Shown here in pieces: positions 46,955 to 60,229 of a stretch of 62,000 bases of DNA (position 1 is the stretch's first letter; every line of letters starts with the position of its first letter). The stretch lies in NCBI GenBank assembly GCA_002633005.1, contig NMRA01000429.1, positions 1 to 62,000 of the forward strand. Reading direction: 5' to 3'. The notes under the pieces were generated by a model that was not told the DNA's origin, did no database searches, and saw only the letters and a program-made list of their open reading frames with translations. Origin of the DNA: Phoronis australis (lineage: Eukaryota; Phoronida; Phoronidae). The position numbers and the translations under genes were made by a program.

Positions 46955-47570
46955 GGTTATCTATCTCGCTGGTTCCTTGCGTGCCGCTAGATGGGGCGGT
47001 AGCCGCGCCAGCACGCAGGTATCACTTAATTTTCCTCGGGAAATTTATTCTACACCGGCGCTTTGGATTGGCTGGTCGAATTCTCATCAAACAGCGCCTA
47101 ACGCAAACAAACTGGCGTGACTGATTCACTGAAGTGTAAATGTGGTCTGTCGTAGAGACAAATCGGTGCTTAAAATTTATGTTCATGAAATGTGATGCCT
47201 TGAAACTGTGATTGCGCATTTCCGAATGCATCTTTCTACTGTTGATGACTTTTGTTTACGATAGTGTCCTGTATTCATACACTATGAATAACACACCGCG
47301 AGTTAAATCGGCCAGACATGTGTTTATTGTACATGTATGTGCTTCAAGCACGTGGCTTTTAAATATCACTGCAGACAAGAAATAGTTGCTGCGACGGCAC
47401 TTGCATGACAAGGCTAAAAAATCCGACACAGGCCGCCATTTTTTCACGGTGTTGTAAAGCTAACCAATGACTGCTGAGGTTACATCGTCCAATGCTAAAG
47501 CTCGTGCCACTGCGTGATACCTGCGTGCTGGCTGGGCTAAGCACGCAGGAAACCAGCGAGGGTTATCTAT
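46955..47570. mobile_element. 596-bp TIR transposon with perfect 10-bp target duplications
   Basis: GGTTATCTAT at 46955-46964 and 47561-47570 flanks an element beginning CTCGCTGGTTCC and ending AAACCAGCGAG. The inverted arms extend ~60 bp and each contains its own hairpin (TGCGTGC..GCACGCA). A 9-10 bp duplication is typical of Mutator-like (MULE) elements. No transposase is present, so it is a non-autonomous copy, and the intact duplications suggest recent insertion. Confidence 0.82.
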
Positions 47571-48497
47571 TCGTTGTGGTCTTTGTTCTTCGATACTTAC
47601 TTGTAGATTTCAGGTCAGTTTTGCATGCAGAGATTTTTTTCGCTTTTGTACTTTTAGTATGCAAAATGCACTTTAGTAGACACATTTGGTGTTGTATCAA
47701 TGTTTCCTGGTTGAATCCTGCACTAGCAAAGACAGATCTTGCAGAATTTTATTTTTCATTGAGTAAACGTTTCATGAATAGGAGCATGTGAACATGAATT
47801 GTTATTGAAATTTAGTATGAAAGAAAGGTTCGATCAAAACTCAATTGATATAAATGATCAAAATAAAACCTGACAAACGGCTTGTGACACGTTTTCAAAA
47901 TATCATTTCATTTTTGTTGATGCAACTTTAAAGTTCCTTCATAAAACCACTTAAAAGTACTGTTTTTATAGCACCTAATGCAAATGTCAATCGTGTTAAA
48001 ACGAATTCCTAGAATGGTGTGTGTGTGTGCATCAAACAAAGCACGTGGTCATTTCATGTGTGTCCCATCAGCCATGTCCGAGACTTCTTTTTTGAACTAA
48101 GACAAAATTAAACATTTTTTTGTTTCCTGCATGTGCATAATCTAATAGTTGAACTTAAAAATGAATGCATTCACACGAGGGGCGCTGTACTGAGGAATGG
48201 CCGAAAAAGTTTGTTATCAGTAGCAGACTACACAGAGTTAGTTATTAGTTTCTGTTTTTCCAAGCAGATGCATTTGCAATTTTTGAACTTGCTGGAGAAC
48301 TGATCTAAAACGGAATCAAAAAACGAATCTGTACAGATAGTCGGACACCAGTTAAAGCTTTAAAAACAATCTTGTGAAATAACACATTGTTGAGCAATAT
48401 ATTACCAAACAAAATACATTAAGTGAATATTACGATATCGCAATTGCCTTGACATGCTAGCTGTCGGTTGTGTCTTTTGTGATATAGGAATAAGAGG
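47571..48497. other. Non-coding
   Basis: Nothing recognised. Confidence 0.4.
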
Positions 48498-48942
48498 TTG
48501 GTCATTAAAACGATCCAAATCAGAGACAACAATAAAAGTTACGGATCTCCGTTTGTTACGGCATTGGACAACACTAAAGTGACAATAGCGCGCGGTAAGT
48601 TCAGTGCGCTAGAAACACCAAAAATTGAAAAATTCACAGTTGATATCCCGCCGATTGCAAAAAAACTACGGCTGAGACTCCAAATTTTTCAGGTTCTGCA
48701 TGCTTCCAACGAAAAATTAGAAAATTTCGGAGTCTCAATTGTCAGTTTTTAGTAATCGACGAGCAGTTAACGATGAAATTTCAGTTGGGCTCCACGAGTC
48801 TCACGGAAAAGCCGTGGATTCAATTTTAAGAGATAGAACGACATCTACGGCAATAACGGAACGTAACAGAGGCGTATGTAAAGATCCAGAATTAATACAT
48901 TTAGTTGTATTTCAGAGAATTAAAAACCAACAGCAAGCTTAA
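48498..48942 (+). CDS. Two overlapping open frames, unknown
   Basis: 48498-48752 (84 aa, contains KIEKFTVDIPPIAKKLRLRL) and, in another frame, 48739-48942 (67 aa) run head to tail. The first has a strand-like amphipathic pattern that looks more protein-like than most random frames nearby. Two frames could be one gene broken by a frameshift, or chance. No family recognised. Confidence 0.2.
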
Positions 48943-51029
48943 CCATGAACGTAATCAACTCAAGATTGCACAGAATAAATACAATCTGTACCATGTCAGA
49001 TTTCAACTCTAAATACTTGCATGAAGGACAAAGTAAATAATAAGAATAAAGATATATAGCCAAATTAACATTAAAAATGCAATAAATCTTGATGTATCAA
49101 ATTGAAGAATTTAAACGTTACACATTTGTTCGGCTCACCAAACAATTCTCTATGGGAAGTCATGCTGTAGAAACAGTTCTACAGCAATAACAATTGAAAC
49201 TGCTCGGTCCTATTTTGGCCCTGACCTTTTTGACACGAGAATGGCTTAGCAGGTTTTAGGTTTAGCTTCACTCACGTTCAAGAAGACTGCATTGATATGG
49301 CCACCTCTTCCTTAAACGATGGTGGTCTAAAGAATATCATTGAGTGTTTGTAGAATCCCCGATCACGCCGTTTGTTGATGAGGAGACCCTTGTCAATATC
49401 AAAACATTCAGATGTATCCAAATCAACGTGTAAATGCACAGTTTACAAACGCTATCACGTTTCGTTACCAAGGAACCATTGCAAGTTGGTGATGCCCTAG
49501 CATGTCCTCTTGACTTTCCGTAATTTGGCACATTTCGAGAGCAAGGAAAGTGGCTGTTGAATTACATTGTAGTACAAGCGAAATACACATCATCATGTAC
49601 ATTGTGCTCAGCTCTCTGGTGATGTCTCTACTACTAAAAGATCTGCGTCACATTGGGTGTAAAATTGCGCACAAAAGAAAGGTTTTCTTTTTTTGCCAAA
49701 ATGTCGCCGCTAAAGATAATATCAGTACCAACAGCTTAATCCAACTTTCGAAAATTGGAGTTGATGATTTACCTCCGCAACACTCAGAACCAGCACTAAT
49801 ATGAATTTAGTCGACCCGTGATTGTAATCTTCTATACCGTGGCGGAATAAGAGGGGGACAAGGGGGCCATGCCTCCCTAAAATTCTCCTAAATTACATTT
49901 TGCTGTTCGGGGGTGCGAACGTCTGACAGGCAAAGTCCTGGCTGATACTCTGCTCTGGCTACCCTAACTCACAATCCTGAATCCACCCCTTCTACATTCT
50001 GTCAACTGATTGAGACGCCTTGGTTTTTGGTCACGGAATGAGAAGGAGAGAAAAGTCATCAAAAACAATGTATGGAGCTTTTGATATACTGGCAACTCTG
50101 AGACGACCAGGTGTGTAAACAGGTGGGTACTCAAGACACGGCTCAAGTTTTAAGATGTGGTGAAGTAAACATAACTGTACACTGTCAGTTTTCAGGTACT
50201 TAGGAGCAACCATTGATTTTCCCTCTCACTAAAATATCAAATCCGTTTCACGCGTGACGCAACGTATTGCAACTTGTCATATACAAGCCAAANCTATCTA
50301 ATTAGAAAACATCTTTGTTACGTTATGTTTGCTTGGAAAATGGCAACTTCGGATATTTCTGTACAGCAAGCAAAAATGACCGGATACTTAGATATTATCA
50401 ACACAATTTCTCAGTAGCAGCAAACATTTTGCACATTTGTTTGCATTTTGTAAAATCAGTGATAATCACGGAAAATACCCCCAAGTTCAAGAATGGGGGA
50501 ATACATACATGTAGTTGACGAAGAATTCAAAGAAAAAAGCCATTCGTAAATGTGTTTAGTGTACAATTTGTCTTTTGTCGAGAAGATGCTTTGATTCCAA
50601 ATATGAATGCTTTTATAAATTGTATTATATTATGCAGCATAGAACTACGGCTCCTAATTAGTAAATGGTTTTTGGAAAAACAGCATTTCGGTCACCGGCG
50701 GAGATGCACATGTTCAGTACTCACCCATCTCGAATTTAATTTTACAAGAAGCAAGTGTAAAATGTACGAATGTACATAGTTACATCTTTAACATTGCAAT
50801 TTCATCGTGCTTTGGAGTATTTCAAAATTTGGTAATACTAGATGCCTGGTTTGTGTCATTGCTAGACTGTCCTTTTTCTGTGGGGCGGAAATAAGGTGAA
50901 TGATGGTCTGCAATTTATATGTAAAAATGTCGTATCTCGAGAAAACACGTAGAGAGAAGAGACACGAGATGCTCTCATTGTATACTGGCTTTAAACAGTT
51001 TCAGTATGAAATACCCAACGTGTACTTAC
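48943..51029. other. Probable downstream part of the receptor kinase gene; terminal exon not identified
   Basis: The last kinase exon(s) (helices G-I with a conserved CW and R) should lie on the minus strand to the left of 51030. No matching sequence was found by eye. A single N at 50293 may mark lost sequence. Confidence 0.4.
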
Positions 51030-51126
51030 ACGTCCTCACTGCAGTTACAAGGCTGTGGCATCCTGTAGCCAGACTGGAGCATAGTTTGCAGGTGACTGCT
51101 GGATACCCCACTGTAGGGCGTCCCTC
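51030..51126 (-). CDS. Receptor tyrosine kinase, C-lobe exon (GGTPYSGV)
   Basis: Acceptor TTTCAG, then the frame completes GG at the junction and reads TPYSGVSSSHLQTMLQSGYR, MPQPCNCSED, and exits in phase 2 at donor GTAAGT. It corresponds to the loop after helix F and helix G, where Tie receptors have GGTPYCGM and GYR. This is the most C-terminal exon found. Confidence 0.9.
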
Positions 51127-51529
51127 CTGAAAGACGCACGTGCAAGATTTGATTGATGCAACAAGTTACGCTACGGATCGTTTTATGATTCCTCTTACGC
51201 ATGCCCAGGAAATTGAATTACTAGATAGTACCAGTTCTTGCAACATAGCCGTCTGTTTCCCACAGTACTTCTGTTTCACTCAATCCAGTATTCTTTGTAA
51301 GAACAATAAGAGAACAAGCAAAATGCTGCTTTATAAAGCCTGATTACAGTTTTGAACTCGATCCTAGACATGAACATTTACTGTACAGGGCATTAAGCCT
51401 ATTCATCACGTAGAAGAGAGGGGAGTATTTAAATCTTTTTCAGCTAACCACTGAAGTTTTTGCCCATATTTGACTACATGTAACTAGATTATTTAATGTT
51501 TCAAAATACGGAAGATGTTGAAAACTTAC

Positions 51530-51570
51530 CCAGTGTCACAATCTCCCACATCAGAATTCCAAAAGACCAC
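51530..51570 (-). CDS. Receptor tyrosine kinase, 41-nt microexon (helix F)
   Basis: Acceptor TTTCCAG, WSFGILMWEIVTL, donor GTAAGT. Its phases (2 in, 1 out) join neighbours perfectly to give DMWSFGILMWEIVTLGG. The very short exon is too small to appear as an open frame on its own. Confidence 0.93.
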
Positions 51571-52320
51571 CTGGAAATTCACCCGACAAAATAAAAGCAA
51601 TCAATTATTTCGAATTTTCCAACGGTAAACAAATGGGAATCCTAAGTAGCGGGAAGTTACTCATTGTTTTTAATTCCTTATCGGTGGCACATGACAAGAA
51701 ATCAGCCTAACAAATTATGAAACGGGGTTCTCCAAATATCGAAAATATAACAAGCCCGATTAATACCACATCACACCAGAAACAACAAAAGTAACAAGGT
51801 CGCACAAAGTTAGCCTATGCTTCCAAAATATCGTTCACATCAATCGAACTCTTCATTTTGATAATGAGCACCTGTTGGTGTCAGTCCTTTGTTAAACCAG
51901 TGTTCACCTGAGTCTACGTATCTGCGTGTTCTGGTCGTGCTTTACGTCACGAAAAAATACAGCCTGAAACACAAAATGAGCAAAAAGCTCCAAAATCAAA
52001 CTATCACCAACAAGGTTAATAATGAAGGATGGGAGCAGGTAAACTTTGAAAAAAATCTTTCAGGAACAACCTCTTCGATTATCGCAGGGTATTTGGTGAG
52101 TTGGCCTCGTGGAAAAGACAAAAGAACCAATTTCCGAGCACCAACTCCAGTGTCGTTTAGCAATCGGTGAGATGGTCTTGTCGCTTGCGCCTCGCAAATC
52201 TGTCACAATCCATTTCCGAGCACCAACTCTGCTGTGAGTTCGTCTGGGTAAAGGCAAACATGAGCAGCTGTTGGTGATGTCACTGCATGCATTCTGAACA
52301 CGCTAAATGCCCCTGGAGAA

Positions 52321-52560
52321 TTTGGTCATATTTGAATAGGTAAGCACCTATTTGGTCATATTTGAATACGTAAGCACCTATTTGGTCATGTTTGAATAGG
52401 TAAGCACCTATTTGGTCATGTTTGAATAGGTAAGCACCTATTTGGTCATATTTGAATACGTAAGCACCTATTTGGTCATGTTTGAATAGGTAAGCACCTA
52501 TTTGGTCATGTTTGAATAGGTAAGCACCTGTTTGGTCATATTTGAATAGGTAAGAGCTTA
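52321..52560 (-). repeat. 30-bp minisatellite, 8 copies, in a kinase intron
   Basis: Unit TTTGGTCATATTTGAATAGG plus TAAGCACCTA. Copies differ at an A/G and a G/C position. Because 30 is divisible by three, the minus strand is open and gives a spurious YLFKHDQIGA repeat peptide. Confidence 0.95.
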
Positions 52561-52681
52561 TTGCCTCTGGTGCAAAGTAACGGGAACAAGACCCTGGCAT
52601 AGATTTTACGGTATCAAATGCACTATTATCGTAGAAAACAAAGATCAGTTCAACAATCATAGCGAAGTAGAAATAACATAC

Positions 52682-52866
52682 ATGTCACTTTTAGTAGAAT
52701 AGGACTGGTCAAAGAGTGACTCGGGCGCCATCCAACGTATCGGAACTCTAGTCTGGGAATGTTTCACATAGATTTCTTCATTTCTGCTGAGTCCAAAGTC
52801 AGATATCTTGGCCGTCAAGTCTTTGCTAACCAGTACGTTTCTTGCAGCAAGGTCACGGTGAATAAT
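52682..52866 (-). CDS. Receptor tyrosine kinase, catalytic and activation loop exon
   Basis: Starts IIHRDLAARN (catalytic loop with the tyrosine-kinase AAR signature), then KISDFGLSR (DFG, magnesium binding), an activation loop with one tyrosine (EEIYVK), RVPIRWMAPESL (APE motif), and ends KSDM at donor GTATGT in phase 2. The activation loop resembles Tie receptors (EVYVK..) more than the paired-tyrosine FGF receptors. All residues needed for catalysis are present. Confidence 0.96.
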
Positions 52867-53158
52867 CTGCAAATGAGATACACTACACACGTTTTGTGTT
52901 TTCATAATACATCAAGCAGGGGGTATGATAGGCCCCAGTTGTAAAGTAATTAGTGATCCTAAGTCTAAACATAAAGCGCAGTGCTGGACAGCACCATTTG
53001 CCAGAGTTTCCAAGAATTTAGTCACTAGTCATTCATACATGTACTTGACGTTGTCTTATAGATAAAAAAATTCGTTCGTGTATTTGATAGCAACCTTGTG
53101 ATTTCCTTCAATGGCTTGAGTTTGGTCAACCACCACCGTACACATTTTATTCTCTAAC

Positions 53159-53337
53159 CTTAGAAGCAGCAAGATGCTTCATTCCTCTGGAGACATCTAG
53201 CGCCATTTGCAGCAACTGTTTCTCAGTGAGATACGTTGTGGAACCAACATTGGCGTAATCAGAGTCCGTGCGATTGTTCCTCAGAAATGTTCGCAGGTTT
53301 CCGTTGGCAACAAATTCCGTAGCGACAAACAAAACAC
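53159..53337 (-). CDS. Receptor tyrosine kinase, hinge and kinase-insert exon
   Basis: Acceptor TTGCAG, then VLFVATEFVANGNLRTFLR (hinge and helix D), a short insert with DSDYANV carrying a possible phosphotyrosine, and LLQMALDVSRGMKHLAASK (helix E), donor GTTAGA. The insert is short, as in Tie/FGFR types, unlike the long insert of PDGFR/VEGFR. Confidence 0.95.
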
Positions 53338-54400
53338 CTGCAACAACAACAGTTCGAACAAAAAAAAAACAAATTCTTCGTCTTGGAATTTCAGAGAGGA
53401 GATGAAAACAAAATTCGTCGCAGATTTGAACATAAAAATCATCACCAGGGACAATAGAAGAACGTGGAGAAAATAAACACTAATAAATTCACTACATGTA
53501 CATGTACATGTAATTCACTATCCGTATATGCCACACATGGCCATTGTAAAGCCAATTAAGTGTACATGTACTATTGTTTTAAAGTACTCTCTGAAATACA
53601 AGCAATGACTTGTACATGTACGGGATTGCACTTACAGAGACAGGCCAGGACTATGATTACTGTAGGCCCTACACTGTGTTAACAAGCTGACCTACAGGCA
53701 TATTCCTGACCAGGTTTTAAGCTGTGCTCTTTGGCGCATCTCATGATAACAAGTGTGTCGTTCTCAAAAAGTTGTGCCAGCAGATTTAGAATAATTTAAA
53801 TGATAACACGTGAAACAGAAATCTCAAGGACAATGAAATTAAGAACAGATACATCTTTTATGTGATTGACAGCCAGTTGACTAGGATCTTCGTTTGGAAG
53901 AGTTGGGTTCAAAATGATGGGCCCTTGGGAGCACAGTGCTGCATTGTATTTGCGCATTTTGATTTTTATTCGCTAATGGCGCAAAGGCGCAGTCCAGGAA
54001 TATTTCTGCTCACAATGTTGGGAATCACAGTTGGGAATTTTCTATAGAGTGAATCTGCACTGTTAAATCGAGGGGTTATGTAGTGCATTTCAACTATCGC
54101 GAGTTATGTAACCCCCGTCACTTTTTTGACACACACTTCTAGATGTCATGGCTTAAAGTGTAAGTAATAAAATTTTTCATAATTTAAAATTTCTGTATCG
54201 CAGTCCATGGCGTCCACTTTACTAGTGTACGCTAGCATGATTGCAATACAACTCGCAAAACAATTGCGAGATTTTCCCTTTTACTAATCCCGGCGGCCAT
54301 ATCGAATAAATCTAGCCTTGCGTCCCGCTGACCAAAAAATTACTGATAAACCGGCTGCTCTGGGACCCGCGCCAAGCTGCGTCAACTAAAATTACTTCAC
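53338..54400 (-). other. Kinase intron
   Basis: Contains ACATGT-rich microsatellite stretches (about 53490-53512). No other feature. Confidence 0.6.
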
Positions 54401-54511
54401 CTTGATGTTCACAAGCTCCAATCAACGATACGATGTTGGGATGACTTCCAACTTGACTGAGAATGTTTAGCTCTCTAATAAAATCCATCCTATCCTTGTC
54501 TGTGGCGACAG
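54401..54511 (-). CDS. Receptor tyrosine kinase, helix C exon
   Basis: Acceptor TTTTAG, TDKDRMDFIRELNILSQVG (helix C with the Glu that pairs with the catalytic Lys), HPNIVSLIGACEHQ, and donor GTGAAGT in phase 1. The HPNI..LIGACEH block is especially close to Tie receptors (HPNI..LLGACEH). Confidence 0.95.
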
Positions 54512-55303
54512 CTAAAACGTAAGTTACCAATCAGACATCTTTCTACACACAGAGAATCCATATTTAGTTGACGTCACACGTGCACGAAGAAACACAAACT
54601 TTTGTCTTTTTTGATTCTACGGAAGCGTATAGCTGCCACAAAATCGTACATAACCCTACACAGTTCACAACATTTTCGACATTGACTGCCACACGGGAGA
54701 ACTCTCTACAATATCCCCCAAAATTGCAAACGTCTTTACACAACCAACACATCACTTTCCCCAGATTGTGACAATACTACCCATACAGAATATACAATAT
54801 TACGAAATCAACCGATGTCGTTCACGTTAATTTCTATCGGATCAGTTGTCATTATGGGATCTCGTTAGAGTTGTGCATGTGGGCGGGACGCCGGATTTAG
54901 CAAACATGTTGATACAACATACAAACAGATACACATATATACATACATACATGCATGCATATTTATTTACTGCCAAAGTAGCATGAACGGTGAACATTAG
55001 CGTATGTCTAGTCGATGCAAAGCATGAATTACATTTAAATATTTACAATATTCACGAGGACTATATGATACTATTAGATATTACAAGGTAGTGTTATATA
55101 GTATACTAGTGAAGAAAGACATTGGAAGCAAGGATATTCACATGGAGTTTTCAAAAATTTACTAATAAACGTATACACATATTTACAGCACAGTGTTCGG
55201 ATTTAGTTTCCTGATCTTGAAGGATGAAAACCTCATAAAAGACTTTCAATGGCATCGTCTACAGAAATTCCACAATTTTCGGGAGACATATTTGAAAATT
55301 TGA

Positions 55304-55370
55304 GGTCCTAATGTGGTCCTTATGTGGTCCGTATGAGGTCAGTATGTGGTCCGTATGTGGACGTACATGT
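55304..55370 (+). repeat. 11-bp tandem repeat, ~6 copies
   Basis: Degenerate unit GGTCCGTATGT. Confidence 0.8.
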
Positions 55371-55932
55371 GTTTACTCATGGGCATTCGTGCGTAAGCTG
55401 TAGCGTGTCGGTTCGCTAAACAAATTCATAAACTAGTCTTTGAAAAGTGATTATAAGAACCAACACTGACTGAGTTGGTATCTCTATCCATATCCCGGTC
55501 TTTTTATAAGGATTAAACTTTGAATTATATTGTTCCTCGAGCATAATTACCACAAGATTTTTGCACCTCTTTCGTACACTGAAATAAGAATTAGCAGCAT
55601 TTGTGTATCTGCTAACCGAAATGTACCAAAAACACTGTTGTGCTATACAATTTCCACGAGATGGTAGTGTATATTGCGGGGTTTCGGAATATTGGAAACT
55701 GGTTACAATGAGACAAGACATTATTGTTATTTTCCTAGGTTTTAAATTCCACAATCTGGTTATCGTGACATTGCTCCGCTTTGACTGCTGGTCGAGGTCT
55801 CGTGTGTCGACATGGTGTCTTTGACTTTGTGCTGTGTGTACTATCCTGGGTCAATTGACAGTGCAGATGGCGCTATCTAAACAGTTCTCTATTAGGAATG
55901 CCTAATCTGACATACAGTGCTATGCTGTCTGT

Positions 55933-55964
55933 GTTTATTTATTTATTTATTTATTTATTTATTA
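55933..55964 (+). repeat. (TTTA)n microsatellite
   Basis: About eight TTTA units. Confidence 0.95.
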
Positions 55965-57654
55965 TTGTGATATTTAAAATGAGGATGGCTTCTTCAGTGA
56001 TAGCACTGCTTTCCGAGAGGGCCCTGTCTGTGTTGTGACAATACTTATCGTTAACACCTGCGCCCTGGACCACAGTTGTAGTGTGGTTACATCTGTCATC
56101 GTGTGTTGTTACATCACTAGAGATTCGATCATATACTTGATAGACGGTGCTACGTCAAAGAACCAAAAATGGACAGGGAAAATGTGTTGTGCATTTTTGT
56201 TGACAACTAACGAAAAACCTGAGGAATTATGGCTTGTCCTGGATACAAGAGAAGCCTGAAAAACCTTCAACCAAATTTGAAAAGTTGCCAAATGGAAATC
56301 ATTAATTATTATAATGTAGAAGAATTATATACATGTACTTAAAAATTGTAAACACAATAAGTACTTGGAAAGGAGTACCCAGATGGTTCATTTATTTACC
56401 TGATTTTTTTTCTCTTTTTGCCGTTATCCCCATAGGCGCCCGCATTTATACGTATCTGAGTGTATTAATTCATATTATTTGTTATGCTACTTCATGCAAA
56501 AATATTCATAGACAACAAGCAAATTGCAACTCCTCGTAAGTTATTTCAAGATCCACTGTCGACAGTTGGTGACCATAAAACAGGTAAATAAAGTAGTTTT
56601 TCGCTTAAAAAAGTAATAATTTGTACCACGTTGGACTCAATAAGCCAACACTCGCTTAGAGTAAGTGCTACTTTTATGTTAACTCTCAGTTTTTTTGGGA
56701 CAGTGTTTTATGGACTGTGCGGTGCCTGGGCAATCAGTCCAGGTTGGAATACAGGATTACACTGCCACTTTAGTTGAGAATTTGAATCCACAGTGGGACA
56801 TAATATCCACCCCAACAGGGAAACTGACACCATGAACTGCATTACATGACAGCCTGATGATTCAGTTATTACTACGTTGAATAAATGTGAAGAACCAATC
56901 AAAGACAAATAAAAACAAAATACAAACTTTGAATTTACGCTAAATTATTAATTTTTCATGTGTTTTTGTTAACGACACTTTCTCTTGAAGTAAACATTTA
57001 ACCAATATATCCCAATCATGCGGGGTACTGTCGTCTTTGAAAACATACCTTCAACCCCGTATACTCGATATTATCTACAGTATATTTCACTCCTGTTACC
57101 GCATCTCTTATTGGTGTAGCGTCGTGGTCATTCCATAATTGCCACAGAGTCAATACACTCCAAAAGCGCGCTTTACGGCACGTCCGTCTCAGTAAGTTCA
57201 ATCTACACAGTCACTAAGCCCATGTGATATAGGCTGAGGATTTAATTATTCGAATAAATTTTTATCTTTGTTCATCGAAATCCCAACTGTTTATGGTCGA
57301 AAACAAAAGAGCTCTTGACTATTTTGTTAATTTCTTTTGTCCCACGTTTGAAATGTCTTTACAGGTGTTATTCCAAATCCAATAAAATTCATAATATGAC
57401 ATTGTAAGGGCGTTTTAGTAGGATCATTATAGAGAAAAGGAACATTTACTCTGTACAAGCTTGCTAATCATTTGTTACTGGCAGCTTTATCAATAACAAT
57501 GACACATTGCTTAGACTTGAACAGAATAAACAGTTAAATACTGTAATTTTTATTGTAAAAACTACTGATCCATTCCCACTGGCACTAAATTCGGGTTTTG
57601 TCAATGTAAATTTCTTAATACATCGACCATCTGCCTCAGACCCAGGTAATGAAT

Positions 57655-58045
57655 GGTTCTAAAGCCCTTTGTCCCCTGGATCCACAACCCCTCGATCCCA
57701 CCACCAACGACCTCCCTCGACCCACGACCTGTGGCAACAGAGATTTTTACATAGTGCATAATAATTGTTTTACGTCACTGAGTGACTTTCCCATAAGAAA
57801 TACCTACACGCGAGTCTGGTCTGGCTCAAGTCTCATGATTAAAAACAAAAAGTGGCGAGATGTGAAATAGTTCAACGAGCGGCTACAAATGGCCCAGTTC
57901 TACTAAACTTAAGGAGAGAGTACGTTAACGTGGATGTACACTCATTCACGTCTTTATTTTTTTCTTTCTGTTGTATACCCGTTTACGATATACTCCATAT
58001 GACGTTGAAATAGTTTTAGTTTGTTTTTCCAAACTGCATTTACTT
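57655..58045 (+). repeat. Second copy of the 44.3 kb dispersed repeat
   Basis: CCACAACCCCTCGATCCCACC-type low-complexity DNA is followed by sequence colinear with 44380-44745 (shared CCTACACGCGAGTCTG, TCTGGCTCAAGTCT and CGAGCGGCTAC). Divergence is moderate, with several indels. No inverse array is seen on the right side here. Confidence 0.75.
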
Positions 58046-60229
58046 CTTGGTCGTCTCCAATCTGCTGTGCTTGGACCCGTGGTCTAGTATATATAAAAAC
58101 AGAGGTTCCACTGCCACTGTTTTGGGTGATACTGATGATAATGGCGATTCTGATGATTGTAGAAACATGTTTTCATGTTGTAGTTTCACCAAAAAACAAA
58201 TCTAGATCAGGTATCTAATGATACTCAAATACTTTTTGTTTTTGAAACTACAAAAACAATTTGGGTGAATTCTTGGAAAATTTCTGCATGAAACATATCC
58301 AATTTTGGAATTTATGAAACGCCTGTTTTAATAAAAATCTGAGTACACTTGGCTGCTTGACTGAGCTGATGGTCTGGTTGAATTCCAGATTAAGGACACT
58401 GATTTTGCATTTTAAATTGACTACTACATTTTTGTAAAAATGATTAATCAAAAATCAGATTGTGTTTATTATTTCTAATTCTACAGTCATTGTGATTAAC
58501 GATATGCCAATAAGTTACATTGAACAGTTTTGATGCTCCTATCTGACTCTGGAAAGATGAAGTGACACTTGTTTTGTTCAAAAAAGACAAAACGTTGGTC
58601 TTGACCAAGTCCTGTATAAAAGTGGGTGGAAGTGAATAATTAAAGCTTTGAATCAAGAATTGTACCTTATTTAAAGAAATGCAATACCTTTATGTTATTA
58701 CCAGACCCTCGTTACAATAGTTTTCTGAACATTATGGAAACGTAAAAATTTGACAAAATTTGACGGAAACTACTTTTTAAAATGACGTTCATAAAAATGT
58801 GCAAAGCTTTCTTGTGTGAGCATATATCAACGTTGTGTTTTGATGGAAAACATTGGTTCTAACCGAAACTGAACCTTTAGAAACTATTGGGGAGCTCAAA
58901 ACTTGCTTTGAGGGCATCAAGTTCGAATGGGCAAGGGTTAACTCAAACCCACATTTAAGTTTAAATAATGTAGTCACTAATTTATCAGTGATGTTTTTGT
59001 CTGACAGATGCCCATGCATATCAGACATGTCGTAAAGCACAACAGAGTAGAAAAAAACTATTGGAATTGGAGTACATTTTATGTTTATGGACACAATCAA
59101 CCTCTTCTATCTCTTACGTCACGTAGTTTGCAATTTCTTCCAGGGACCTTCTTTGTGATAAAGCTTTAAAAGAAAACCTTTTCAAATTCCGGAAAACCGT
59201 TAAGTTGTAAAACTTATTTGATAACATAGTATTTATGAATTAGTTACAAAATGACAAGGACATGACAGGAAATGAAGATAATATGTTTAGTTTTTGAAAA
59301 TGTAAACATTTACATTACATCACGTGGCTAGATATTTCAAGTTGAGGTTTAGTGACATGAACATTAACTCATTGGCAATTTGTCGATACATCAATTCATA
59401 GAAACCCGCCTTCTATGTTATATTTTTCTGAAATTCTACTGCAAAAATCTCCAATTTGCCACGTTTTGACAGCAGAGGACACCGTAAACATGCCGTACCT
59501 GTAACTCGAAGAGGATCAACTTTATCACAGTGTGTGGCACTGTTTTGGGATCCAGAAAGTCGTCTCAAAATGTAGTTTGCGAGTTTTTGCGACGTAAAAT
59601 GTTTTCTAGGGCTCTTTTTGATTCACATAAAGGCCTACATGAATGGTGTTATATTTAGGGTTAATGTTCATCAGAGGTTGTATGCCGGGACTCGTACGGT
59701 AATAAAGTCGCTCATTTTTTCCTAGCATAATGGTGACTACATGGAGCAGCCTTGAGGCTCTCATGTTTGTCCTAGACCTTTCTCTACAGTTAGGGTGAAT
59801 GTCATATGTGAACGACGGCGTTGCTTGTTGCCATTGTGTTTATCACCGTCCTTGGTGCTCTGCACTAGATATCAGCATCTAGTTTGCCGAGATTTTCCAG
59901 TTTTTCACTGAGAAATGCTCGCAGACTCTGATTTCAATTTGCTCACTGCCGTCACATGTCCTGGCTTTCCACGGTGAGTTTGCGGACTTTAGCACCTGCT
60001 TCAGAATGCAGGCTCACTGCTGCCTTTCGTAACTTATCTTTCCAATTGTTGGTTGACAAAAAATTTTCACGGACAGTCGGGCATGATCCCAACTTACATG
60101 TATTTATTATGCACACGACCCTCACGTATTGAGTTTGTGCCTTTGTTTTGGAATATTATGCCTGCAATGTCCTCGTGTTAGCATATTTCACTTGGCCGGC
60201 TAGCATTTATACTAAGACTGACATATAAC

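Noticed and set aside
52280-52660. 126-aa minus-strand frame with ten-residue repeats
   Set aside because: It is generated by the 30-bp intronic minisatellite, whose period keeps the frame open; no splice or start support.
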